Positions 1 to 10,239 of a stretch of 64,000 bases of DNA are shown one piece after another. The DNA lies in the NCBI GenBank assembly GCA_903937385.1, contig CAIZZF010000015.1, positions 62,001-126,000 on the forward strand. Reading direction: 5' to 3'. Source of the stretch: an uncultured Holophagaceae bacterium. Its GTDB lineage: Bacteria > Acidobacteriota > Holophagae > Holophagales > Holophagaceae. A program made the translations under genes and the position numbers. Within the stretch, counting starts at the first letter, position 1. Each line of letters starts with the position of its first letter. Under the pieces are notes generated by a model, which saw nothing but the letters and a program-made list of their open reading frames with translations, was not told the origin of the DNA and did not search any database.

Positions 1-41
1 ACCACGGCGGCTGTCAGGAGGAACATCAGGGGTCTCGCCAT
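1..41 (-). CDS. partial 5' end of an exported protein (runs off left edge)
   Basis: Only the first 13 codons or so are present, read leftward from an ATG at 41. The residues (MARPLMFLLTAAVV) look like the n- and h-region of a signal peptide, so the product is probably exported; nothing more can be said about its function. A TAGACT hexamer lies at 48-53 on the minus strand, only 6 nt before the ATG, with no good Shine-Dalgarno sequence, so the message could be leaderless. The gene is divergent from the methionine aminopeptidase gene. Confidence 0.35.
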   Translation of the reverse strand, partial: MARPLMFLLTAAV

Positions 42-138
42 GCCTTCAGTCTAGGGGCCTTGCTACGGTTTCGCACGGGTGGCGGAATCCTAAATCACAT
101 TCTTGTCGTTAGACTGGTTGCTTGAGGGGGGCCCGGTC

Positions 139-930
139 CTGATCCGCGAACAGATCCACTACAAGAGCCGCAAGGAAATCGACAAGCTGCGCGAGGCATG
201 CCGCGTGGCTGCCAACGCCCTCCGGATCGCTGCCCGTACGGCCAAGCCTGGCGTCAGCCTGCTCGACCTGGACCGGACTGCGGAGACCTACATCCGCCAG
301 CAGGGGGCCACCCCCAGCTTCAAGGGCTACCACGGCTTTCCGGCCACCCTCTGCACCTCCGTGAACGACCGGGTCGTGCACGGCATCCCCTCAAAATACA
401 TCCTGCAGGAGGGGGACATCATCGCCATCGACTGCGGGGCCAAGCTGGATGGCTTCCATGGCGATACCTGCCTCACCGTGGGCGTCGGCAAGATCACCGA
501 TGAAGCCCGGATGCTGATCCAGACGGCGCAGCTGGCCATGTTCCTGGGGATCGAGCACTGCCGGCCCGGCCTGCGCATGGGCGACATGGCCACAGCCGTG
601 CAGAAATTCGCCGAGGAGCGTGGCTACTCCGTGGTGCGCGAATACATCGGCCACGGCCTCGGGAAGGAACTGCACGAAGACCCCCAGGTGCTGTTCGCAG
701 ACCAGAAGCCGGGCACGGGCTTCCGCATGGAGCCCGGCATGACCATCACCATCGAGCCCATCCTGAACATCGGCAGCCACAAGTGCCTGGTGGAAGCGGA
801 CGGCTGGACCGTGCGCACCCGGGACGGTGGACTCTCGGCCCAGTTCGAGCACGACATCGTGATCACCCGGGATGGCCCAGAGATCCTCTCCGTGCCCGAT
901 GCGGAATACGAACTGGAAGACGGTTTCTGA
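139..930 (+). CDS. map: methionine aminopeptidase, type I
   Basis: This cytoplasmic dimetal peptidase removes the N-terminal methionine from nascent proteins. The 263-residue length fits the short type I enzymes. The metal-ligand motifs are all visible: the two aspartates in IDCGAKLDGFHGD, the histidine in GHGLGKELHEDP, and glutamates in TIEP and QFEHD. The reading frame is open from a TTG at 103, but family members begin about where IREQIHYKSRKEI begins. A CTG codon at 139 lies 7 nt after a GAGGGGGG Shine-Dalgarno-like stretch (124-131), while the upstream TTG codons lack one. A TAGACT box at 110-115, matching the one before the tRNA gene, would also exclude the TTG at 103. I therefore choose CTG139; TTG118 is the alternative. 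Confidence 0.93.
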   Translation: MIREQIHYKSRKEIDKLREACRVAANALRIAARTAKPGVSLLDLDRTAETYIRQQGATPSFKGYHGFPATLCTSVNDRVVHGIPSKYILQEGDIIAIDCGAKLDGFHGDTCLTVGVGKITDEARMLIQTAQLAMFLGIEHCRPGLRMGDMATAVQKFAEERGYSVVREYIGHGLGKELHEDPQVLFADQKPGTGFRMEPGMTITIEPILNIGSHKCLVEADGWTVRTRDGGLSAQFEHDIVITRDGPEILSVPDAEYELEDGF

Positions 931-968
931 TTTTCCGGCCATTCCGGGGTGCGCCCGCAAGTTAAGGC

Positions 969-997
969 CTGACAGCCTCCTGAGCCTGTGCTAACAT
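969..997 (+). promoter_or_regulatory. sigma-70-type promoter for gltBD
   Basis: CTGACA (969-974), a 17-nt spacer and TAACAT (992-997) give a near-consensus housekeeping promoter about 115 nt upstream of gltB. The expected transcription start, near 1003, coincides with the ATG of a 31-codon leader ORF. Confidence 0.6.
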
Positions 998-1002
998 CGG
1001 CC

Positions 1003-1098
1003 ATGAGACGTCGTCCGCGCACGGTCCTGGGCGTCCCGGCACAAAGCTTCGCCGGGGCCATCACCCTGGGAACACCGCGCACCGAACCTTCGATTTGA
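1003..1098 (+). CDS. possible leader peptide ORF upstream of gltB
   Basis: This is a 31-residue ORF beginning MRRRPRTVLGVPAQSF and ending with TGA at 1096-1098, 15 nt before the gltB start. Its ATG sits at the predicted transcription start, 5 nt after the -10 box, so it could be translated from a leaderless message. It may be a regulatory leader peptide or a chance ORF: it is short, and no arginine/glutamine run or attenuator hairpin is obvious. Confidence 0.25.
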   Translation: MRRRPRTVLGVPAQSFAGAITLGTPRTEPSI

Positions 1099-1113
1099 GC
1101 CCGGGAGCCACCG

Positions 1114-4100
1114 ATGGAGAGGCATCGCCCCATCCAGACCCAAGGTCTATACGATCCCACCCAGGAGCATGACGCCTGCGGCTTCGGTTTCGTGGTCGAT
1201 ACCAAGGGTCGCCCTTCTCATGACATCGTCCAGAAGGCCCTGAAGGTCCTCTGCAACCTGGTTCACCGCGGCGCCTCAGGCAGCGAGAAGTCCACCGGCG
1301 ACGGCGCCGGCATCCTCACCCAGATCCCCCACGCCTTCCTCGCGTCCCGCTGCCGCTCCATGGGCATCGAGCTGCCAGCTCCCGGCGAGTACGGCGTCGG
1401 CATGTTCTACCTGCCCACGGACGACCGCAACCGTCATGCCTGCGAGAAGATCCTCGAAGAGGCCGCCACGGATGAGGGCCAGCAGATCCTGGGCTGGCGC
1501 GACGTCCCCACGGACAACGCCTCGCTGGGACTCTCCGCCCGGGCTAGCCAGCCGGTCATCCGGCAGGTCTTCATCGGCCGGGGGCCCGCCACAGCCGTGG
1601 GCATGGACTTCGAGCGCAAGCTCTACGTGATCCGCCGCCTGGCCGAGAAGCGGGTGTCCCGCTCAGTGCTGCCGGGACGGGGCCACTTCTACATCGCCAG
1701 CCTTTCCAGTCGGACCGTGGTCTACAAGGGCATGCTGAACTCCGAGCAGCTCGGCACCTTCTATCCGGACCTGGCCGAGGAGACCTTCGTGGCCGGCCTG
1801 GCCATGGTGCACTCCCGGTTCTCCACGAACACTTTCCCCAGCTGGTCCCGGTCCCATCCCTACCGCTACATCTCCCACAACGGCGAAATCAACACCCTCC
1901 GCGGCAACGTCAACTGGATGGAGGGCCGCCAGCGGCTCTTCGCCTCTCGCATCCTGGGCGCCGACCTGCAGAAGGTGCTGCCGGTCATCGACCTCGAGGG
2001 CTCGGACTCCTCGATGTTCGACAATGTCCTCGAGCTGCTCTACATGTCCGGCCGCTCGCTGCCCCACGCGCTGATGATGATGGTGCCCGAGCCCTGGAGC
2101 CGGCACGAGTCCATGAGCCCGCTGCGGAAGGCCTTCTACGAGTATCACTCCTGCCTCATGGAGCCCTGGGACGGTCCCGCCTCCATCGCCTTCACGGACG
2201 GCACCCGCATCGGCGCCATCCTGGACCGCAACGGCCTGCGCCCCGCCCGGTGGATCGCCACCAAGGACGGCATGGTCGTGGTGGCCAGCGAGACCGGCGT
2301 GCTGGACATTCCCGTAGAGAAGATCATCCAGAAGGGGCGCCTCCAGCCCGGGCGCATGTTCCTGGTGGACACGGAGCTGGGCCGCATCGTCCCCGACGAC
2401 GAGATCAAGGACCAGCTGGCCTCGGCAGAGCCCTACGCCGACTGGGTGCGGGACAACCTCGTCCGCATCAACGACCTGCCCGAGCCTCCCCATGTCAACG
2501 AGCCGGACCACGAGACCGTGCTGCGCCGGCAGGAGACCTTCGGCTACACGCTCGAAGACGTGAACATGATCGTGAACCCCATGGCCGCGGACGGCGCTGA
2601 GCCCATCGGCAGCATGGGCACGGACATCCCCCTGGCGGTGCTCTCAGAGAACCCCCAGCTGCTCTACGACTACTTCAAGCAGCTCTTCGCGCAGGTCACC
2701 AATCCCCCGGTGGACGCAGACCGCGAGAGCATCGTGCTGGCCGTGGACACCGCCATCGGCCCTGAAGGCAACCTGCTGGAGCCCGTGGCCGAGTCGGCCC
2801 TGCACTTCGAGCTGCCCACGCCCGTCCTCCTGAACCGCGAGCTCGAGAAGATCCGCGGCTTGGACGGCCGTCCCGGCTCGCGCGGCTTCCACTCCATCAC
2901 CCTGCCCATGCTGTTCAAGGCTGAGGCCGGCGGCAAGGGCCTGCGCAAGGCCATCGAGGACCTGCGCCGCTCCTGCAGCGAGGCCATCGCCGAGGGCCAC
3001 AACATCCTGATCCTCTCGGACCGGGGCCACGACGCCACGGACGCGCCCATCCCCGCCCTGCTCGGCATCGCGGCGGTCCAGCACCACCTGCTGCGCGCCG
3101 GCACCCGCGAGAAGGTCTGTCTCGTGCTGGAGACCGGCGAGCCCCGCGAAGTACACCACTACTGCACCCTCATTGGCTACGGTGCCAGCGCCGTGAATCC
3201 CTACCTGGCCTTCGAGACCATCCACGACCAGCTGCGCCAGGGGATGCTCAAGGGCGACTCGGCCAAGGCTGAGATGAAGTACGTCAAGGCGGTCAACAAG
3301 GGCATCGTGAAGGTCATGTCCAAGATGGGTATCTCCGCGGTGCAGAGCTACCACGGCGCCCAGATCTTCGAGGCCCTGGGCCTCAGCCAGGACTTCGTGG
3401 ACGAGTATTTCTCGGGCACCCCCACCCGCATCGGCGGCGTCGGCATCGACGTCATCGCCCGGGAAGTGCGTCTGCGCCACGACCAGGCCTACCCCGACCG
3501 CCCTGCGGACGCGCCGAGCCTCAGCTCCGGCGGCCGCTACAAGTACCGGCGGGACGGCGAGATCCACCTCAACAGCCCCGAGGCCATCCACCTGCTGCAG
3601 TCTGCCTGTCGCACCGGCGACTACAAGCTCTGGAAGCGCTACACGGAGCTCATCGACCACCAGGGCAAGCAGCCCATCACCCTGCGTGGCCTGCTGGAGT
3701 TCCGCTCCCAGGCCCGGCCGGTGCCCCTGGACGAGGTCGAGCCTATCGAGGCCATCCTGGCGCGCTTCAAGACCGGCGCCATGTCCTACGGCTCCATCAG
3801 CCAGGAGGCCCACGAGGCCCTGGCCATCGCCATGAACCGCATCGGCGGCAAGAGCAACACTGGCGAGGGCGGTGAGGATCCGACCCGCTTCATCCCCATG
3901 CCCAATGGCGACTCCCGCAGCAGCGCCATCAAGCAGGTGGCCTCAGGCCGCTTCGGCGTCACCATCAAGTACCTGACCGAAGCACGGGAGATCCAGATCA
4001 AGATGGCCCAGGGCGCCAAGCCCGGCGAAGGCGGCCAGCTGCCCGGCCCCAAGGTCTACCCCTGGATCGCCAAGGTGCGCCACGCGACTCCTGGTGTGGG

Positions 4101-5721
4101 CCTCATCTCCCCCCCGCCGCACCATGACATCTACTCCATCGAGGACCTGGCGCAGCTCATCTACGACCTGAAGAACGCCAACCCGGGCGCCCGCATCAGC
4201 GTCAAGCTCGTCTCCGAAGCTGGGGTCGGCACCATCGCTGCGGGGGTCGCCAAGGCCCACGCGGACGTGATCCTCATCAGCGGCTTCGATGGCGGCACCG
4301 GTGCCGCCTCCCTCACCAGCATCCGCCATGCGGGTGCCCCCTGGGAGCTCGGCCTCGCCGAGGCCCAGCAGGTGCTGGTCATGAACAACCTGCGCAGCCG
4401 CGTGGTGCTCGAGACCGACGGCCAGCTGAAGTCCGGCCGGGATGTGATCGTCGCCGCCCTCCTGGGCGCCGAGGAATTCGGCTTCGCCACCGCGCCCCTG
4501 CTGGCCCTGGGCTGCGTGATGATGCGTGCCTGCCACAAGAACACCTGCCCCGTGGGCGTGGCCACCCAGGATCCGGAGCTGCGAAAGCATTTCCACGGGG
4601 ACCCCGAGCACGTGGTGAACTTCATGCGCTTCATCGCCATGGAAGTCCGCGAGCTCATGGCCCAGCTGGGCTACCGCCAGTTCTACAAGATGGTGGGCCG
4701 CACCGAGCACCTGGAGATGCGGCGGGGCGTGGACCACTGGAAGGCCCGCACCCTCGACTTTTCCCGCATGCTCTGGAAACCCTCCGTGGCCAAGGACGTC
4801 AAGCGTACCTTCCGGATGGCCCAGGAACACGGGCTGGAAACGGCTATGGACGCCACCACGCTGATCCCCCTCTGCAAACCCGCCATCGAGTCCCGGACCC
4901 CGGTCTCTGCCACGCTGCCCATCAGCAACGGCAACCGCACCGTGGGCACCATGCTCGGCAGCGAGATCACCAAGCGCTGGGGCGAGGAAGGCCTGCCTGA
5001 GGACACCATCCGCCTCCAGTTCCAGGGGTCGGCCGGGCAGAGCTTCGGCGCCTTCATCCCCAAGGGGCTGACCCTGTCGCTCGAGGGCGATGCCAACGAC
5101 TACCTGGGTAAGGGCCTCTCCGGTGGCCGCATTGTGGTCTTCCCGCCGCGCACAGCCACCTTCGTGCCCGAGGACAACGTCATCATCGGCAACGTCGCCT
5201 GCTACGGTGGCACCTCCGGCGAGGCCTTCATCCACGGCCTGGCCGGGGAGCGTTTCTGCGTCCGCAACTCTGGCGTCACTGCCGTGGTGGAAGGCATCGG
5301 CGACCACGGCTGCGAGTACATGACCGGCGGCGAAGTGGTCATCCTGGGCCGGGCCGGACGCAACTTCGCGGCCGGCATGTCCGGCGGCGTGGCCTGGGTG
5401 CTGGACGAGAGCGGGGACTTCCCCTTCCGTTCCAACCTGGACCTGGTCGGCATGGGTCCCATCGAGGATCCTGCCGAAGCCGAGCACCTGAAGGACCTGA
5501 TCAAGCGCCATGCCGCCGCCACCCGCAGCGCCCGGGCCGCGACCATCCTGAAGGACTGGAAGAAGTGGCTCCCCCGCTTCGTCCGCGTGATGCCCCATGA
5601 CTACAAGCGGGTCCTCGAGAGCCAGGCCCGCATGCGGGAAAAGGGTCTGCCCGAGGACGAGGCCGTGCTTGCGGCCTTCGAAGAGAACGCGCGGAGCCTC
5701 GCCCGCGCCGACGGGAACTAG
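1114..5721 (+). CDS. gltB: glutamate synthase (NADPH/Fd), large subunit
   Basis: GltB converts 2-oxoglutarate plus glutamine to two glutamates. The 1535-residue length matches bacterial alpha subunits. It starts with a 21-residue propeptide and then Cys22 (in HDACGFGF), the class II glutamine amidotransferase nucleophile that must become N-terminal. The central and FMN-binding synthase domains follow. The 3Fe-4S cysteines are C1134, C1140 and C1145 (CX5CX4C). The C-terminal GXGXG beta-helix domain follows, with repeated glycines in the segment around nucleotides 5100-5400. A GGGAG Shine-Dalgarno lies at 1103-1107. gltD follows after 9 nt, so the two form an operon, transcribed from the promoter at 969-997. 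A long ORF on the opposite strand is a compositional shadow. Confidence 0.98.
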   Translation: MERHRPIQTQGLYDPTQEHDACGFGFVVDTKGRPSHDIVQKALKVLCNLVHRGASGSEKSTGDGAGILTQIPHAFLASRCRSMGIELPAPGEYGVGMFYLPTDDRNRHACEKILEEAATDEGQQILGWRDVPTDNASLGLSARASQPVIRQVFIGRGPATAVGMDFERKLYVIRRLAEKRVSRSVLPGRGHFYIASLSSRTVVYKGMLNSEQLGTFYPDLAEETFVAGLAMVHSRFSTNTFPSWSRSHPYRYISHNGEINTLRGNVNWMEGRQRLFASRILGADLQKVLPVIDLEGSDSSMFDNVLELLYMSGRSLPHALMMMVPEPWSRHESMSPLRKAFYEYHSCLMEPWDGPASIAFTDGTRIGAILDRNGLRPARWIATKDGMVVVASETGVLDIPVEKIIQKGRLQPGRMFLVDTELGRIVPDDEIKDQLASAEPYADWVRDNLVRINDLPEPPHVNEPDHETVLRRQETFGYTLEDVNMIVNPMAADGAEPIGSMGTDIPLAVLSENPQLLYDYFKQLFAQVTNPPVDADRESIVLAVDTAIGPEGNLLEPVAESALHFELPTPVLLNRELEKIRGLDGRPGSRGFHSITLPMLFKAEAGGKGLRKAIEDLRRSCSEAIAEGHNILILSDRGHDATDAPIPALLGIAAVQHHLLRAGTREKVCLVLETGEPREVHHYCTLIGYGASAVNPYLAFETIHDQLRQGMLKGDSAKAEMKYVKAVNKGIVKVMSKMGISAVQSYHGAQIFEALGLSQDFVDEYFSGTPTRIGGVGIDVIAREVRLRHDQAYPDRPADAPSLSSGGRYKYRRDGEIHLNSPEAIHLLQSACRTGDYKLWKRYTELIDHQGKQPITLRGLLEFRSQARPVPLDEVEPIEAILARFKTGAMSYGSISQEAHEALAIAMNRIGGKSNTGEGGEDPTRFIPMPNGDSRSSAIKQVASGRFGVTIKYLTEAREIQIKMAQGAKPGEGGQLPGPKVYPWIAKVRHATPGVGLISPPPHHDIYSIEDLAQLIYDLKNANPGARISVKLVSEAGVGTIAAGVAKAHADVILISGFDGGTGAASLTSIRHAGAPWELGLAEAQQVLVMNNLRSRVVLETDGQLKSGRDVIVAALLGAEEFGFATAPLLALGCVMMRACHKNTCPVGVATQDPELRKHFHGDPEHVVNFMRFIAMEVRELMAQLGYRQFYKMVGRTEHLEMRRGVDHWKARTLDFSRMLWKPSVAKDVKRTFRMAQEHGLETAMDATTLIPLCKPAIESRTPVSATLPISNGNRTVGTMLGSEITKRWGEEGLPEDTIRLQFQGSAGQSFGAFIPKGLTLSLEGDANDYLGKGLSGGRIVVFPPRTATFVPEDNVIIGNVACYGGTSGEAFIHGLAGERFCVRNSGVTAVVEGIGDHGCEYMTGGEVVILGRAGRNFAAGMSGGVAWVLDESGDFPFRSNLDLVGMGPIEDPAEAEHLKDLIKRHAAATRSARAATILKDWKKWLPRFVRVMPHDYKRVLESQARMREKGLPEDEAVLAAFEENARSLARADGN

Positions 5722-5730
5722 GAGCCTGCC

Positions 5731-7215
5731 ATGGGGAAGACCACCGGCTTCATCGAATACCAGCGCGAACTCCCGCCCGACCGGCCGCCCCTCGAGCGGC
5801 TGCAGGACTGGAACGAGTCCCACCCGCGGATTCCCGACGAGCTGCTGCAGCGGCAGGGCGCCCGCTGCATGGACTGCGGCACGCCCTTCTGCCACACCGG
5901 CAAGCTCATGGGGGGCATGGCCTCGGGCTGTCCGCTGAACAACCTCATCCCGGACTGGAATGACCTGGTCTACCGCGGCCAGTGGCAGCGCGCCCTGCGG
6001 CGCCTGACGCGCACCAACAACTTCCCGGAGTTCACGGGCCGGGTCTGCCCCGCCCCCTGTGAGGGCTCCTGCACGGCGGGCCTCAACGGCGACCCCGTCA
6101 CCATCAAGGCCATCGAGGTCTCCATCATCGACAAGGCCTTCGAGGAGGGCTGGATCGGCCCCGAGGTGCCTCCGGTCCGCACCGGCAAGACCGTGGCCAT
6201 CGTGGGCTCCGGCCCCGCGGGCCTGGCCTGCGCCGCCCAGCTGAACCGCGCGGGCCACACAGTCACCGTCTTCGAGCGCGCCGACCGCGTGGGCGGCCTG
6301 CTGATGTATGGCATCCCCAACATGAAGCTGGAGAAGCGCCTGGTGGACCGCCGCGTGGGTCTCATGGCCCGCAACGGCATCCGCTTCGTCACCGGCGTGG
6401 AGATCGGCAGGGACATCACCACCGAGAGCCTGCTGAAGGACTACCACGCCACAGTCCTGTGCTGCGGCTCCACCCAGCCCCGGGACCTGGACGTGGAGGG
6501 CCGCCCACTCTCCGGTGTCCACATGGCCATGGACTTCCTCACGCTCAACACCAAGAGCCTCCTGGACAGCGGCCACGCGGACGGCGCCTACATCTCGGCC
6601 AAGGGCAAGAATGTGGTGGTCATCGGCGGTGGCGACACCGGCACGGACTGTGTCGGCACCTCCCTGCGCCACGGGGCCAAGTCCGTCACCCAGCTGGAGA
6701 TCCTGCCCCAGTCTCCGGACCACCGGGCCGGAGACAACCCCTGGCCCCAGTGGCCCAAGGTCAGCTCCATGGACTACGGCCAGGAAGAGGCCGCGGCCCT
6801 GCAGGGCGCCGACCCGCGGCTGTACAGCACCCTCACCAAGCGCTTTGTCGGCGAGGCGGGTGCCGTGCAGGAAGTCCACACCATGGGCCTCAAGTGGGCC
6901 CGCAGCGGCGAGGGCCGCATGTTCTCGGAGGAGGTCGCCGGCACCGAGCGCGTGCTCCCGGCGGATCTCGTCCTCCTGGCCCTGGGTTTCCTCGGCCCCG
7001 AGCGCAAGGGTCCCATCAGCGAGTTGGGCCTCAAGCTCGACGGCCGCGGCAACGTGGTGGCTGACGGCCAGCGCATGACCAGCATCCCCGGCGTCTTCGC
7101 TGCGGGCGACATGGTGCGCGGCCAGTCCCTGGTGGTCTGGGCCATCCACGAAGGCCGCAACACCGCCCGCAGCGTGGACCGCTACCTGATGTATGGCAAC
7201 ACCTACCTGCTCTAG
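5731..7215 (+). CDS. gltD: glutamate synthase, small subunit
   Basis: The beta subunit passes electrons from NAD(P)H through FAD and 4Fe-4S clusters to GltB. The product is 494 residues, a normal length. The N-terminal cluster-binding motifs are visible: CMDCGTPFC near residue 48 and [12 protein letters not shown] near residue 105. An FAD dinucleotide fold ([10 protein letters not shown]) and a second NADPH fold (GGGDTGTDC) follow. An AGGAG Shine-Dalgarno overlaps the gltB stop codon. The 105 nt after the stop, before the convergent neighbour, hold a GCCGC-GTGA-GCGGC hairpin (7224-7237) without a U-tract, so no clear intrinsic terminator is seen. Confidence 0.97.
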   Translation: MGKTTGFIEYQRELPPDRPPLERLQDWNESHPRIPDELLQRQGARCMDCGTPFCHTGKLMGGMASGCPLNNLIPDWNDLVYRGQWQRALRRLTRTNNFPEFTGRVCPAPCEGSCTAGLNGDPVTIKAIEVSIIDKAFEEGWIGPEVPPVRTGKTVAIVGSGPAGLACAAQLNRAGHTVTVFERADRVGGLLMYGIPNMKLEKRLVDRRVGLMARNGIRFVTGVEIGRDITTESLLKDYHATVLCCGSTQPRDLDVEGRPLSGVHMAMDFLTLNTKSLLDSGHADGAYISAKGKNVVVIGGGDTGTDCVGTSLRHGAKSVTQLEILPQSPDHRAGDNPWPQWPKVSSMDYGQEEAAALQGADPRLYSTLTKRFVGEAGAVQEVHTMGLKWARSGEGRMFSEEVAGTERVLPADLVLLALGFLGPERKGPISELGLKLDGRGNVVADGQRMTSIPGVFAAGDMVRGQSLVVWAIHEGRNTARSVDRYLMYGNTYLL

Positions 7216-7320
7216 GCCGGGAGGCCGCGTGAGCGGCACCCAGCCTAGGTGGGAGTGATTGGGGTTGACCCCTCAGCCGAGGATTGCCCCAGTGGCGCGC
7301 AGATAAGCCGCGCGGGGCGG

Positions 7321-8841
7321 TCAGAACGGAGGTGCCATGGCCGGCAGCTTAGCTGAATCAATGCCCTCGCACAGATCGTTATCCACCGTCAGGTTGCCCT
7401 GGGCATCCAGCCTCACCGTCCAGATGGTGTTGTAGTCGTCCCCCAGCCAGCGGGCCGGCAGCGGGGGAAGGTTGCTGCCGCCATAGCTATCCAGGAGCGC
7501 CTTGATCAGCGGTAGGACGCGCTGGGACTCCCACGCCAGGAGCACGGTCCGATCTGAGAACTTGCCGCCGGTAAAGAAATAGTTGCTGGTGAGGGGGCCT
7601 ACGCCATCGCCAAACAGGGAGAACCCCGAAACCAGGTGATAGGGCAGATTATGGTCGATGGCGTAGGGCAGGACGGTCAAGGAGGCCCGGACGTAGGAAA
7701 CGTCATCCCCGCTGAGGGGCGCGGTGTACCACTGAGAAGGGTCTATGGAATAAACCACTTGGGGTTTTATTTTGCCGGCCAGGGCGTTGGTCAGGTCCAA
7801 CGCGCGCCATAGCCCAGCCGCCACAAAGTTGCCGTTTTCAAATTGGAACGTCGTGTCCGGATGGGCCTCGGCATGCCGGACGATATAGAGCGTCTGATTC
7901 TTGTTGATGGTCGCCGGGACCGTGACGCCGTCCACCCCTCCGATTCGCTTGGCACTGAACTGGGCCTGCAAGAGGTGGGTGCATGCCGCCCTTGGCACCG
8001 GCGCAGGGAGCAGGGGATACGTGGTCAGCGGGCTCAGATGGCTGTCATAGGTCACGAGGCTGACGCTTCCGGACGGGGCGATTGATATCGCATAGATGTA
8101 ATTCGGTCCCAGATACTCCGACGGCAGGTTCAGGTTGTATCGATATCTCGTGTTTGCAGTTGCCAACAAGTCACGGATGGTTTTCCAGGGTGCAGAAAAA
8201 ACGTGGTAGCCAGCCCTATTTTTATCAATAATTCGGGATAGCAACGCATCATTGCAGCCGCCGTTGTTGTAATAGTCCAGTCTGCTGCAGGTGGTGCTGT
8301 AGCCAAATTGCGGTGCAGCCACTCCGCCAGGCAGGGACGCGCTGGAAGGATAGGCAACCTTGAGCGCCTGGCTGTTCGCAGCAAAGGTGGGTCCAGTGGT
8401 CGATTTATCAATGAGCAGCGTCTCCTGATTGAGGAGGGCAAACGGCTGGATGTACCCAATCGCTGTCATGTCGGGATAAGCGTTTGCTGTCTGCAGATGC
8501 GTCATCGGTGCCAGCGCAATAATCTGGGTCACGTTTTTCGCCCCCAGCACCTGCTGCTTCAAGTACGTGGCCATCAGGAGTGAGCGATTAAGCCCCTGAG
8601 GGGTGAGGTTCGCCGTGTCCGGTTGGATGTCACCGGGTGCGTGGTAATCAAGATCGGGGCTGGACACAAAGATCAGGTTGATGTTGTTTTCATCAAGCGC
8701 CGAGGGGGCTGAGGACTGTGTGGAATTTAGGCTCCTACAGCCAATCAAACCCACGCTGACCGCTAAAGGATAGATAAGCGCCAAAACCAGAGATGCGCTC
8801 AACTTCCTTTTGGCGGCAGACCACTCTGATATTTTGCTCAT
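7321..8841 (-). CDS. lipoprotein with two tandem histidine-phosphatase-like domains
   Basis: The frame opens at 8871, but the ATG at 8841 has an AGGA Shine-Dalgarno 8 nt upstream, giving 506 residues. A lipobox (GLIGC, lipid Cys35) implies a membrane-anchored exported protein. The second half carries a histidine phosphatase signature, YIVRHAEAHP (R322, H323), and later VLLAWESQRVLP, where relatives usually have WEH; the second catalytic histidine appears to be Ser. The first half (about 55-285) has matching landmarks, namely NLIFVSSPDL in place of the RHG strand, LTPQGLNRSLLMATYL, and a terminal stretch like the end of domain two, so it looks like a degenerate duplicate. Base composition is lower in GC than in neighbouring genes. 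The substrate is unknown, and activity is doubtful given the altered residues. Confidence 0.75.
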   Translation of the reverse strand: MSKISEWSAAKRKLSASLVLALIYPLAVSVGLIGCRSLNSTQSSAPSALDENNINLIFVSSPDLDYHAPGDIQPDTANLTPQGLNRSLLMATYLKQQVLGAKNVTQIIALAPMTHLQTANAYPDMTAIGYIQPFALLNQETLLIDKSTTGPTFAANSQALKVAYPSSASLPGGVAAPQFGYSTTCSRLDYYNNGGCNDALLSRIIDKNRAGYHVFSAPWKTIRDLLATANTRYRYNLNLPSEYLGPNYIYAISIAPSGSVSLVTYDSHLSPLTTYPLLPAPVPRAACTHLLQAQFSAKRIGGVDGVTVPATINKNQTLYIVRHAEAHPDTTFQFENGNFVAAGLWRALDLTNALAGKIKPQVVYSIDPSQWYTAPLSGDDVSYVRASLTVLPYAIDHNLPYHLVSGFSLFGDGVGPLTSNYFFTGGKFSDRTVLLAWESQRVLPLIKALLDSYGGSNLPPLPARWLGDDYNTIWTVRLDAQGNLTVDNDLCEGIDSAKLPAMAPPF

Positions 8842-8974
8842 TGGGTATGTCCTAGTCGTTTTTACGTACATGACATAACTAGACGTTCACACTATCAATA
8901 AGCATCACGATGAGCCTGGGCTTCACCCGGGTCAAGGCCCACTCAACATACCCCTATGACGTTTGACTCAGCTC

Positions 8975-9007
8975 AGCTGGCACCCCGACCTGGCGGGGAT
9001 GCCAGCT
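8975..9007. other. stable hairpin in a divergent intergenic region
   Basis: AGCTGGCA-CCCCG (8975-8987) pairs with CGGGG-A-TGCCAGCT (8994-9007), a 13-bp stem with one bulge and a 6-nt loop. No U-tract follows on either strand and no gene converges here, so a terminator is unlikely. It lies in the 312-nt gap between the divergent genes starting at 8841 and 9154, so it may be an operator or a 5' leader structure. I see nothing else definite in the gap. Confidence 0.5.
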
Positions 9008-9153
9008 CATCTTGATACTGGGACTGGCGCAAACTGAAGAGTAGATCCGTTCAGAATAGGGAATACGCTGTTCATCAAGGATCGAGTGCGTCAATGCCAT
9101 CAGGCTTTGCAGCGCTGGTGGTTATCTGAACCTTCCATCGAGATGAGGCTGCC

Positions 9154-10221
9154 ATGCAAACCTTCAAACCGACCCTGAAGCCCAAATCCCTCTTTCGGTT
9201 CTTGCTGCTTCCGGCCATGGCCCTCCTGAGCCTCAACCCCGCCCACGCCTGCAGCCGCGTGGTCTATCAGGGACCCAAGGGCACCATCATCACGGCCCGG
9301 TCCATGGACTGGAACGAGGACATGAAGACCAACCTCTGGATCTTCCCCGCAGGCCTTGAGCGTAGCGGTGAAGCCGGACCCAACTCCTTCAAATGGACCT
9401 CAAAATTCGGCAGCGTCATCGCCACGGCCTATGACTGTTCCAGCTCGGACGGCATGAATGAAAAGGGACTCGTCGCCAACCTGCTCTGGCTCGCCGAATC
9501 CGAATACGAGGCCTGGAACCAGAAGAAGGCCGGGCTCTCCATCGCCGCCTGGGTGCAGTACGTGCTGGACTCCTACGCCACGGTGGACGAGGCCGTCCTG
9601 GGTTTGAGCAAGCAGGAGTTTGTGGTCGTCACGGGCGAGACCCCGGGCCGGAACTCGCTCGCCACCCTGCACCTAGCCATCTCAGACCCCACCGGTGACA
9701 ACGCCATCTTCGAGTACATCGGCGGCAAGCTCGTCATCCACCACAACCGGTCCTACCAGGTGATGACCAACTCGCCCATTTTCGAGAAGCAGCTGGCCCT
9801 GAATGAATACTGGAAGAACATCGGCGGCACCGTGATGCTGCCCGGCACCAACCGGGCCGCGGACCGGTTCGTGCGGGCCTCTTTCTACATCCACGCCATC
9901 CCGCAGACGGATGACGCCCGCGTGGCCATCGCCAGCGTCTTCAGCGTCATCCGCAACGTGTCCGTACCCTTTGGCATCAGCACCCCGGGCCAGCCCAACA
10001 TCTCGTCCACCCGGTGGCGCACCGTGGCCGACCACAAGAACAAGATCTACTTCTTTGAGTCGGCACTCACGCCCAACACCTTCTGGGTCGAGTTCAAGGA
10101 CATCGACTTCTCCAAGACCGGCAAGATCAAGAAGCTCAGCATCTCCAACGGCGAGGTCTACTCGGGGAATACCGCAGACAAGTTCGTGGAGACCAAGCCC
10201 TTCAGCTTCCAGGGGTTGTAG
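9154..10221 (+). CDS. exported choloylglycine hydrolase-family amidohydrolase (Ntn fold)
   Basis: The product is 355 residues. A signal peptide ends in AHA just before Cys33, so cleavage would expose the Ntn nucleophile. The sequence after it (CSRVVYQGP, then SMDWNED and GMNEKGLVANLLWL) matches the penicillin V acylase / conjugated bile acid hydrolase family, and the length is typical. Family members hydrolyse linear amides: bile salts, penicillin V or acyl-homoserine lactones. The likely location is the periplasm. In a non-intestinal organism the substrate is unclear, and an acyl-homoserine lactone or lipopeptide is as likely as a bile salt. It stands alone, between a divergent and a convergent neighbour. 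Confidence 0.88.
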   Translation: MQTFKPTLKPKSLFRFLLLPAMALLSLNPAHACSRVVYQGPKGTIITARSMDWNEDMKTNLWIFPAGLERSGEAGPNSFKWTSKFGSVIATAYDCSSSDGMNEKGLVANLLWLAESEYEAWNQKKAGLSIAAWVQYVLDSYATVDEAVLGLSKQEFVVVTGETPGRNSLATLHLAISDPTGDNAIFEYIGGKLVIHHNRSYQVMTNSPIFEKQLALNEYWKNIGGTVMLPGTNRAADRFVRASFYIHAIPQTDDARVAIASVFSVIRNVSVPFGISTPGQPNISSTRWRTVADHKNKIYFFESALTPNTFWVEFKDIDFSKTGKIKKLSISNGEVYSGNTADKFVETKPFSFQGL

Positions 10222-10239
10222 CTCCGAGTCGGCTCCGCT

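Noticed and set aside
7224-7237. Terminator after gltD
   Set aside because: There is a 5-bp stem with no U-tract; not enough support.
3943-7239. 1098-codon open frame on the minus strand opposite gltB/gltD
   Set aside because: It is His/Gly/Ala/Val-rich with no domain and lies opposite two certain genes; high-GC third positions create such shadows.
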